This document shows, piece by piece, positions 7,917-12,243 of a stretch of 12,243 bases of DNA. Source of the DNA: Bacteroidota bacterium (GTDB lineage: Bacteria > Bacteroidota > Ignavibacteria > Ignavibacteriales > Ignavibacteriaceae). The stretch covers positions 1 through 12,243 of the forward strand of contig JADFGB010000012.1 of NCBI GenBank assembly GCA_022567875.1, in the 5' to 3' direction. Position numbers and translations under genes: made by a program. The notes under the pieces were generated by a model. It did no database searches and was not told the DNA's origin. It saw only the letters and a program-made list of their open reading frames with translations. Position 1 is the stretch's first letter. Every line of letters starts with the position of its first letter.

Positions 7917-9808
7917 AATCCAACAAAAGTAAAGGCGGAATTAATCAAGGATTAATCATATTTAGTGGGTTAATCTTTGTAATTGGAGCATTATTAACTT
8001 ATTACTTTATCCTTCGTGGTGTATTCGGAAATTTTAATACTGATAATCTTATTCCGAGTCCTAAGATAGTAAAAAGTGCGTTTGCCAAAGAAAAACCACA
8101 TATTGCAATACTTTATTCTCAATACACAGAAAATATGTTGCCTGAAGGCAGCACTTGGTTAAATGATAATATAACTACTTGGAAAAAGTTTCTTGATAAT
8201 TCCAATAATCTTTATGATATCATTTCTGATGAAACAATTGAGTTAGGTCAACATTATAAGTACGGCTTAATTGTTCTCCCAGGTTCTAAATCGTTAAGTG
8301 AAAGGGAAGTTGTAAACCTAAAAAAATATATTGACAGAGGCGGTAGCGTTTTTGCAACAAGTGGTACAGCTTCTTACTCAGATGACGGCAAATGGAGAGG
8401 CTGGCAATTCTTTAATAAAGTATTTGGGATCAATTTTGTTAAAGCAATAGAAAATGATAGCTTTACAAAAATCCACACTATAAGAGGTGGGTTACCAATA
8501 ACTGCAAATATTCCTACAGGATTTCCCTTAAAAGTTGCCACTTGGGACAAACCTATTGCTGCAGAAGTAATGGATCCAAGAACCGTTCAAGTAAGTTTCT
8601 GGTATAACTACAGACTTGAAAATGGTTTGGCAAGAGAGAATATTTTACATACAGCAGGAATAGTCTATGGAAATTATGGAAAAGGAAGATTTGTTTGGAT
8701 GGGATTTGAGATTAACTCTGTTATTGGTGTTCAGGAAGATTATATTTTCTTTGACAGACTATTCAATAATTCTATCAATTGGTTAACATACAAACCACTT
8801 GCATATTTTAATGAATGGCCAAGAGGATATAAAGCTGCTGCAATTATTACACCTACACTTACTCAGGATATTTATAATATCAATAACTTATTAAGTGTAT
8901 TAAAATCAGAAAGAGTAAGAGCAACATTTTTTGTAGATCCTTATATAGCTGAACAAAACAAAAAATTAGTCAGATCTTTATCTAGATATGGAGATGTAGG
9001 AGCATTAGTAGATATTGGTTATTTAGCATCTATTAATGATACATCTAACAGCTTAGATGATTATAACACACAATTAGAAAAACTAAATAGTGCAAAATTA
9101 ATCTTAGAATCTGTTACAGGTAAGTCTGTAACCGGAGCCATACCTTACTACGGTTTATTTGATGAAAATACTATTCAGGCTCTAATTGATGCAAAATATA
9201 AGTTTGTTATTACTGATTCATTAACGGATAGATCGGTTCCAAAAACAATAATACGTGGTGATGAGAAAATTATATCAATAACTAAAACAGCACGTGATGA
9301 TTATGAAGTTATTAGAGATTTTGGCTTAACTTTACCTAACTATCAATTATACACATATCAAGAAGATATTGATAGAATATTATTTGAAGGTGGGTTGTAT
9401 GTATTTAAAATGCATACGGAATATCAATGTACACCTAAAAATATTGGTGTTGTTAGAAAAGTAATTAAAGAATTAAAAAGAAAAAAATTTTGGATAACAA
9501 CTGCATCAGAATTAAGCAGGTGGTTCGAAAGAAAAAATAACGTTGAAGTAAAGGTAGAACCAAGAGGTGAAAGTAGAACAGTTATTACTGTTTCTAATCC
9601 AGGTAATCAAACAGTAAATGGTTTAGTTGTAAAAGTTAATCTAAATCAACCTGCAAGAAGAGTTTCGCTAAGCTCCGAAATTATTGGTACAAAGTTAGCC
9701 AAATTTGAATATGATAAAGCAAATAATATGGTATATCTGTATATAAATGATTTAGAAAAAGGTGAATCTCGTACATATTATTTAGATTATACACTACCCA
9801 ATTCTTGA
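7907..9808 (+). CDS. Membrane-anchored protein with amidotransferase-like and degenerate NodB deacetylase-like domains
   Basis: This 633-aa protein has a GTG start and one N-terminal membrane segment (about 15-36), with the rest probably periplasmic. Residues about 62-230 resemble a class I glutamine-amidotransferase/ThuA-like fold (HIAILYSQ, GLIVLPGSKSLS, YIDRGGSVFATSG), with no nucleophilic Cys at the usual place. Residues about 305-530 follow the NodB polysaccharide deacetylase: RVRATFFV matches the conserved strand after motif 1. By that spacing the TFDD motif is T315-P-T-L318, so both Asp residues are lost. Motif 2 His positions are Leu367 and Gly371. Motif 3 RPPYG is I412-P-Y-Y-G. The motif 5 His (KMH503) is kept. 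Residues about 540-633 form a beta-sandwich-like tail (ITVSNPGNQTVNG). Order and folds recall the PelA oxidoreductase-like and deacetylase regions. It may bind rather than deacetylate the glycan; this is inferred. Confidence 0.82.
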   Translation: MEIKSNKSKGGINQGLIIFSGLIFVIGALLTYYFILRGVFGNFNTDNLIPSPKIVKSAFAKEKPHIAILYSQYTENMLPEGSTWLNDNITTWKKFLDNSNNLYDIISDETIELGQHYKYGLIVLPGSKSLSEREVVNLKKYIDRGGSVFATSGTASYSDDGKWRGWQFFNKVFGINFVKAIENDSFTKIHTIRGGLPITANIPTGFPLKVATWDKPIAAEVMDPRTVQVSFWYNYRLENGLARENILHTAGIVYGNYGKGRFVWMGFEINSVIGVQEDYIFFDRLFNNSINWLTYKPLAYFNEWPRGYKAAAIITPTLTQDIYNINNLLSVLKSERVRATFFVDPYIAEQNKKLVRSLSRYGDVGALVDIGYLASINDTSNSLDDYNTQLEKLNSAKLILESVTGKSVTGAIPYYGLFDENTIQALIDAKYKFVITDSLTDRSVPKTIIRGDEKIISITKTARDDYEVIRDFGLTLPNYQLYTYQEDIDRILFEGGLYVFKMHTEYQCTPKNIGVVRKVIKELKRKKFWITTASELSRWFERKNNVEVKVEPRGESRTVITVSNPGNQTVNGLVVKVNLNQPARRVSLSSEIIGTKLAKFEYDKANNMVYLYINDLEKGESRTYYLDYTLPNS

Positions 9809-9836
9809 TATTATATATTTAAGGTAAATTATAAAA

Positions 9837-10823
9837 ATGAAAATTAAATATTTAACTACTTTTATTATAGCAATGTTAATCTATTTTACCGGGTGTGTTA
9901 ATTCACTAACCTCACCTACTTCAGGTGTAGGTGCTCAAACTGGAAGCATTGCAATTTTTTTTCCTGTAACAAGTGATTCTATTGGATATGACAAAACATT
10001 GATAAATTATTCTGTATCTCCGGTTGTAAGCAATAAATCTGTTGAATTATATGTTAACGGGAAATATTCAGCAACTTATTTTACGAATGATCCGGCTACA
10101 ACTCTTGAATTAAAGTTTGATCAATCAAAGATAGGTACAAAAATTAGTTATTATTTAAAATATTATGATTCTAATGGTACTGCAGAGATTAGTGATACTA
10201 TGAAAAACATACTAATTACTGAACCTAGAATTAAACCTAATATACCAAGCGATTTAAGATTAGTAATGTTACAAGGGACATCATCTTATTCTGTAAATAT
10301 TTCTTGGAAAGACCAACCTAAAGGTGAAGTATACTATGAGGTATGGAGAAGAGATGGATTTACAGCTGATTATATAAGACAATTAGGTCCATTGGCCCCA
10401 GGTACATTTAACGTAAATGATAATAATCTTTTACCTAATGTGGTTTATTATTATAAGGTAAGAGGGCAAAATAATTTTGGTTATTCTGAATTTAGTGAAG
10501 CTGTAAATACAGCCGGAACTGGTGGATCAGGTACATTTCCTCCTCCTACCGGCTTGACAGGTGTAGCATTAAGTTCTAGTGTTGTAAAATTGATTTGGCA
10601 AGATAACAGTAATAATGAGAATTTTTTCAAAATTGAGAGAAATGATAACTGGTCAGCTTGGTCTAAATTCGAAACTATAGCTACTGTTTCTATGGATGTA
10701 ACAACATTTACTGACAATACAGGTGGTATAACAGGCGGACACGAATATCTTTACAGAATAAAAGCATATTCTAATTCAGATTCTTCTTGGTCAAATGTAG
10801 CTTCTGTCAAAACTCCATTATAA
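9837..10823 (+). CDS. Lipoprotein with Ig-like and two fibronectin type III domains
   Basis: This is a 328-aa protein. The N-terminus has a hydrophobic segment ending in the lipobox-like IYFTGC with Cys20, so it is probably a lipoprotein. Residues about 30-128 look like an Ig-like beta domain. Two FN3 domains follow, about 133-226 (start PSDLRLV, then VNISWKD, YYEVWRR, YYYKVRGQN) and about 234-328 (start PTGLTGV, then VKLIWQDNSNNENFFKIER, YLYRIKAYS). The ribosome site AAGG stands about 11 bases before the ATG, and the gene is 28 bases after the NodB-like gene. A hairpin overlaps its stop, so it ends the unit. FN3 domains in such bacteria usually mediate binding to glycans or protein, so it may hold or sort the polymer at the cell surface. 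This role is inferred. Confidence 0.8.
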   Translation: MKIKYLTTFIIAMLIYFTGCVNSLTSPTSGVGAQTGSIAIFFPVTSDSIGYDKTLINYSVSPVVSNKSVELYVNGKYSATYFTNDPATTLELKFDQSKIGTKISYYLKYYDSNGTAEISDTMKNILITEPRIKPNIPSDLRLVMLQGTSSYSVNISWKDQPKGEVYYEVWRRDGFTADYIRQLGPLAPGTFNVNDNNLLPNVVYYYKVRGQNNFGYSEFSEAVNTAGTGGSGTFPPPTGLTGVALSSSVVKLIWQDNSNNENFFKIERNDNWSAWSKFETIATVSMDVTTFTDNTGGITGGHEYLYRIKAYSNSDSSWSNVASVKTPL

Positions 10824-10857
10824 TAAGTTTAATCATTGTTGATTAAACTTATTATAA
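10818..10857 (+). terminator. Perfect 18-bp inverted repeat overlapping the stop codon of the FN3 lipoprotein gene
   Basis: Left arm 10818-10835 and right arm 10840-10857 are exact reverse complements, with a four-base loop TTGT. The TAA stop (10821-10823) lies inside the left arm. The stem is AT-rich, and no clear T-run follows on the + strand, so it could be an atypical or bidirectional terminator or a 3'-end stabiliser. Confidence 0.7.
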
Positions 10858-10880
10858 GATGTATATTCTAAAAATAGTTA

Positions 10881-11318
10881 ATGGTTGGTAATGTGGAAGC
10901 GAAATTTAAAATAAATCTACGATTATTTTCAGCTTTGGGTCAAAATTTACGTTCTCCGTTTTTGGTGCTTGACCTAAAAGGAAGAATTTTATTTTCTAAT
11001 GAAACAGCTGACAAACTGTTTCAATTTCTAGAAAAAAACAAAATAATATTCTCATACTTTGACGAAAAATCAGCTGAAAAGTTTTATGAACTTTTTAATG
11101 AACATCTTTCCACCGGAGAAATTCAACGGCGTGATGCTCTCGGCCATGTGCAACGGAATTATTTCATCCTGGCGGTCGCCGTCAAACTCGATGACCGCAA
11201 CATCATACCAGCCCATCGGGCCGGCAAGGCAGTGAACCATGATGGAGGCAACGCCATTATAGCCCGCAGCCGCACCGGACTGCCCGGCCTCGTGCGCCGG
11301 ACCCCAGATGCTCTGTAA
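10881..11318 (+). CDS. PAS-domain protein, N-terminal part only; frame continues into unrelated sequence
   Basis: The first about 80 residues look like a real gene. A short N-terminal helix is followed by a PAS fold start, SPFLVLDLKGRILFSNETADKLF (around residues 27-49), then a helical segment to HLSTGEIQ near residue 82. PAS domains sense ligands or redox state and usually precede a kinase, GGDEF or regulator domain, which is missing here. From about 11,110-11,130 base composition changes and the frame becomes Arg/Gly/Ala-rich, which I take as out-of-frame phage sequence up to the stop at 11318. The start is uncertain: ATG 10881 has no clear ribosome site, and GTG 10893 is an alternative. 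It lies after the hairpin, so it should have its own promoter. Confidence 0.6.
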   Translation: MVGNVEAKFKINLRLFSALGQNLRSPFLVLDLKGRILFSNETADKLFQFLEKNKIIFSYFDEKSAEKFYELFNEHLSTGEIQRRDALGHVQRNYFILAVAVKLDDRNIIPAHRAGKAVNHDGGNAIIARSRTGLPGLVRRTPDAL

Positions 11319-11357
11319 GGCGGTGCCTTGCTCTAGTGCGCTGTCTGCCATCTCCAT
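11070..11357 (-). CDS. Small phage-like protein, C-terminus lost or altered at the junction
   Basis: The frame reads leftward from ATG 11357 (MEMADSALEQGTALQ...). AGAGGG lies four bases upstream and overlaps the stop of the preceding gene; Met3 (11351) is an alternative start. The first about 77-80 residues, down to MAESITPLNF, belong to the GC-richer DNA. The last about 15 residues (SGGKMFIKKFIKLFS) lie in or past the junction and are probably not part of the true protein. It has a Gly/Ala-rich stretch and a WYDVAVIEFDGDRQDEI segment that suggests beta strands. No family is recognised. It follows the 86-aa gene by eight bases and should share its promoter. Confidence 0.55.
   Translation of the reverse strand: MEMADSALEQGTALQSIWGPAHEAGQSGAAAGYNGVASIMVHCLAGPMGWYDVAVIEFDGDRQDEIIPLHMAESITPLNFSGGKMFIKKFIKLFS
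11107..11130. other. Composition junction between AT-rich bacterial and GC-richer phage-like sequence
   Basis: Left of this point the DNA is AT-rich with + strand genes. Right of it the DNA is about half GC with - strand genes. The bases from CACCGG to ATTCAA (11111-11126) could belong to either side, so the breakpoint is only placed within this range. Two open frames on opposite strands cross it. There is no integrase gene, tRNA or obvious duplicated core nearby. Confidence 0.75.
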
Positions 11358-11365
11358 CGGTCCCT

Positions 11366-11626
11366 CTAGGTGAGTGTCAGTTGAGCGCGGATCGCCTTGA
11401 CGGTTGCCCGCGCGGAGCGGGCCATGCTGTGCATACCCTCGAAGTCGAAACCGATTACATCAGAGTAATAACGAGCGTCACTCAAAAGTTCGGTCCATTC
11501 GTCATTGCTTCCTTCGCAAATATAGCGGCGACCTTTTATGGCTGTGATACATGGTGATGGAAGCTCACGCTCAACATGGTCATCATAGAACATTTGCGGA
11601 ATGGCTGCTATTAGCAGTGTTTTCAT
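11366..11626 (-). CDS. 86-aa phage-like hypothetical protein
   Basis: The start is placed at ATG 11626 (MKTLLIAAIPQMF) because AGAGG sits five bases upstream of it (11632-11636). An in-frame ATG at 11647 would add seven residues but would put this ribosome site inside the gene. The protein is mixed alpha/beta with an acidic middle (CEGSNDEWTELL) and a helical, basic C-terminal part (MARSARATVKAIRAQ). No domain is recognised. It is the first gene after a likely extended -10 promoter and ends eight bases before the next gene. Compact size, spacing and strong ribosome site fit an early phage gene. Confidence 0.65.
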   Translation of the reverse strand: MKTLLIAAIPQMFYDDHVERELPSPCITAIKGRRYICEGSNDEWTELLSDARYYSDVIGFDFEGMHSMARSARATVKAIRAQLTLT

Positions 11627-11631
11627 ATCAG

Positions 11632-11636
11632 CCTCT
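11632..11636 (-). promoter_or_regulatory. Shine-Dalgarno AGAGG deciding the start of the 86-aa gene
   Basis: On the - strand AGAGG-CTGAT-ATG gives a five-base spacing to ATG 11626. This selects that ATG over the upstream one at 11647. Confidence 0.6.
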
Positions 11637-11653
11637 GTGCGTTTCAAAGAGCG

Positions 11654-11672
11654 ATGGTCTCACTTGGACCAT
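11654..11672 (-). promoter_or_regulatory. Leader hairpin upstream of the 86-aa gene
   Basis: ATGGTC (11654-11659) and GACCAT (11667-11672) form a six-base-pair stem with a seven-base loop. It would lie at or next to the 5' end of a transcript from the adjacent promoter. A role as a 5' stem-loop that protects the message is possible but inferred. Confidence 0.4.
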
Positions 11673-11678
11673 ACCCTT

Positions 11679-11687
11679 AGTATAACA
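11679..11687 (-). promoter_or_regulatory. Extended -10 promoter (TGT-TATACT) directed leftward
   Basis: On the - strand the sequence TGTTATACT has the TGn extension and a -10 hexamer TATACT at 11684-11679. At 17-base spacing the -35 candidate is GATACA, with only three matches to TTGACA, so the extended -10 carries the call. It would drive the 86-aa gene and the one after it. Confidence 0.5.
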
Positions 11688-11701
11688 GGTTCCGCCCTGT
11701 T
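11684..11701. repeat. Inverted repeat AACAGG-N6-CCTGTT overlapping the -10 element
   Basis: Perfect six-base arms at 11684-11689 and 11696-11701 flank TTCCGC. The repeat overlaps the upstream half of the extended -10 element and fills the promoter spacer, a position typical for a repressor operator. No regulator gene is visible. Confidence 0.45.
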
Positions 11702-11702
11702 T

Positions 11703-11738
11703 GTATCGCCATCAGGTGCAAACGTATCCCATCAGGTG
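11703..11738. repeat. Two near-identical direct repeats upstream of the promoter
   Basis: GTATCGCCATCAGGTG (11703-11718) and GTATCCCATCAGGTG (11724-11738) differ by one base of length. The shared CCATCAGGTG cores are 20 bases apart, about two helical turns, so two protein molecules could bind on one face. They lie just upstream of the extended -10 promoter. Confidence 0.5.
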
Positions 11739-11749
11739 GAATAACTCAG

Positions 11750-11866
11750 TCACAATGTTAAAATCCAATAAGTGCATAAGCCCCCAACTGCCCATAGCCA
11801 CAGAGTTCGGGGCGCAGAGTAAGCTATCCAAATAAAGAACAGCAGTCCAACACTAACAATTATCAT
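11750..11866 (-). CDS. 38-aa two-helix membrane miniprotein
   Basis: The frame starts MIIVSVGLLFFIWIAYSAPR and ends CTYWILTL. Two hydrophobic stretches (about 2-17 and 22-37) are separated by a short SAPRT turn, giving a helical hairpin in the membrane. GGAGG stands five bases before the ATG (11872-11876), a strong ribosome site. Its ATG overlaps the TGA of the preceding 23-aa gene (ATGA), which implies coupled translation. Tiny phage membrane proteins of this kind can act in lysis, exclusion or host membrane change. None of these can be chosen from the sequence. Confidence 0.6.
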   Translation of the reverse strand: MIIVSVGLLFFIWIAYSAPRTLWLWAVGGLCTYWILTL

Positions 11867-11934
11867 GTGAGCCTCCAGATTGCATAGAGTGAGATTGCCC
11901 AGGCAAACATTGCCCAATTCCAGCCCTCAAGCAT
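11863..11934 (-). CDS. 23-aa Trp-rich membrane miniprotein
   Basis: The frame reads MLEGWNWAMFAWAISLYAIWRLT: one hydrophobic helix with four Trp residues and a basic end. It starts 18 bases after the stop of the 81-aa gene, with a weak ACAGG site. Its TGA overlaps the next ATG as ATGA, and its last codons carry the ribosome site of the 38-aa gene. It could be a true miniprotein or a leader that governs translation of its neighbour. No family is recognised. Confidence 0.45.
   Translation of the reverse strand: MLEGWNWAMFAWAISLYAIWRLT
11872..11876 (-). promoter_or_regulatory. Shine-Dalgarno GGAGG for the 38-aa gene
   Basis: GGAGG-CTCAC-ATG on the - strand has ideal spacing. It lies within the coding end of the 23-aa frame and is the main evidence that the 38-aa frame is translated. 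Confidence 0.6.
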
Positions 11935-11952
11935 TGGAGAGCCTGTTAAATG

Positions 11953-12198
11953 TCACCGTTTCCACCTGTCCAATGCCGCGCTGATCTCTGCCCGGCTCAT
12001 GTCAGTGTAACGAACATGGGGAACGTCAGTCAGCCAGCGTTTCAGCAACAATCGTGTGATTCGTCCGTCTGGCCCTTTGATCCGAACCCATTTCCGACCT
12101 ATTTTGACCTGCACAACGCGCATCCCGGACCCAATACGCGGGATCGGATCACCGGGACCGGGATGAATAACATAGGGCTCAAAGATGGCAATGGCCAT
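11953..12198 (-). CDS. 81-aa basic phage-like hypothetical protein
   Basis: The protein begins MAIAIFEPYVIHPGPGDPIP. Its middle is rich in Lys/Arg and beta-prone residues (VVQVKIGRKWVRIKGPDGRITRLLLKRW), suggestive of a small SH3-like barrel. The tail MSRAEISAALDRWKR is probably a helix. Such basic small proteins may bind nucleic acid, but this is a guess from composition. GAGG lies just upstream of the ATG, and the start overlaps the stop of the upstream gene as TGATG, so translation is probably coupled. No family is recognised. Confidence 0.65.
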   Translation of the reverse strand: MAIAIFEPYVIHPGPGDPIPRIGSGMRVVQVKIGRKWVRIKGPDGRITRLLLKRWLTDVPHVRYTDMSRAEISAALDRWKR

Positions 12199-12243
12199 CA
12201 GGGCCTCGACTCAGGTAAACTGATCTCGCCAGCGTCCAACATG
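12198..12243 (-). CDS. C-terminal end of a phage-like gene (5' part outside the window)
   Basis: On the - strand an open frame enters from the right edge and ends ...MLDAGEISLPESRP with TGA at 12200-12198, which shares its A with the ATG of the 81-aa gene. Only about 14 residues are visible, so nothing can be said about function. The TGATG overlap and same strand support it as a real gene end. Confidence 0.4.
   Translation of the reverse strand, partial: MLDAGEISLPESRP

Larger units (their letters stand above)
11648..11749. other. Gene-free regulatory gap in the phage-like part
   Basis: This interval has no supported gene. It holds the leader hairpin, extended -10 element, inverted repeat and paired direct repeats listed separately. 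It stands out because the other genes of this part are only 0-18 bases apart. Confidence 0.5.

Noticed and set aside
11107..11130. A phage attachment site at the junction.
   Set aside because: No integrase, tRNA end or repeated core sequence can be seen; a chimera explains the data with fewer assumptions.
11336..11557. A 73-codon + strand frame in the phage-like part.
   Set aside because: It lies opposite the better supported - strand genes, lacks a ribosome site and has a composition typical of an antisense shadow.
11711..11752. A 13-codon - strand frame from GTG overlapping the stop of the 38-aa gene.
   Set aside because: There is no ribosome site, and it runs through the direct repeats, which look regulatory.

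Overview
The window has two unrelated parts. Positions 1 to about 11,110 are very AT-rich, with every gene on the + strand. Short intergenic spaces, signal peptides ending in TNA|QR, a TPR plus outer-membrane barrel protein and FN3 lipoprotein architecture point to a Gram-negative of the Bacteroidota/Ignavibacteriota type; this is inferred from style, not from a marker gene. From about 11,110-11,130 to the end, composition shifts abruptly to roughly balanced GC. There all genes are small, on the - strand, with strong Shine-Dalgarno sites and overlapping stop/start codons, as in a phage. The switch falls inside a PAS-domain gene. It is most simply an assembly chimera, less likely a real insertion boundary.

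The AT-rich part reads as a synthase-dependent exopolysaccharide production and secretion locus. In order: the acidic tail of an unknown protein (2-100); a KaiC/RecA-like protein with a degenerate GGDEF-like C-terminus (140-1390); a large TPR/outer-membrane barrel protein (1402-4305); a hairpin with terminator features; a secreted SGNH hydrolase-like protein (4473-5864); a processive GT2 polysaccharide synthase (6033-7433); a small membrane protein with a Pro/Gln-rich tail (7470-7916); a membrane-anchored protein with amidotransferase-like and NodB-deacetylase-like domains (7907-9808); an FN3 lipoprotein (9837-10823); and a perfect 18-bp hairpin that closes the unit. A PAS-domain gene begins after it.

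Proposed division of labour (inference): the GT2 protein polymerises and extrudes a beta-linked glycan, the SGNH and NodB-like proteins modify or bind it in the periplasm, the TPR/barrel protein exports it, and the KaiC/GGDEF-like protein acts as a cytoplasmic nucleotide-responsive regulator. Several members lack key catalytic residues. The KaiC-like P-loop Lys is Arg and its catalytic Glu pair is missing, the GGDEF signature is lost, and the NodB-like domain lacks both motif-1 Asp residues and both motif-2 His residues. The cluster recalls Pel, PNAG and cellulose systems without matching any of them, and it is the best candidate here for an undescribed system.

The phage-like part holds, reading leftward from the right end: the C-terminal end of one gene (12198-12243), an 81-aa protein, tiny 23-aa and 38-aa membrane proteins joined by an ATGA overlap, a regulatory gap with direct repeats, an inverted repeat and an extended -10 promoter, an 86-aa protein, and a protein that runs into the junction.
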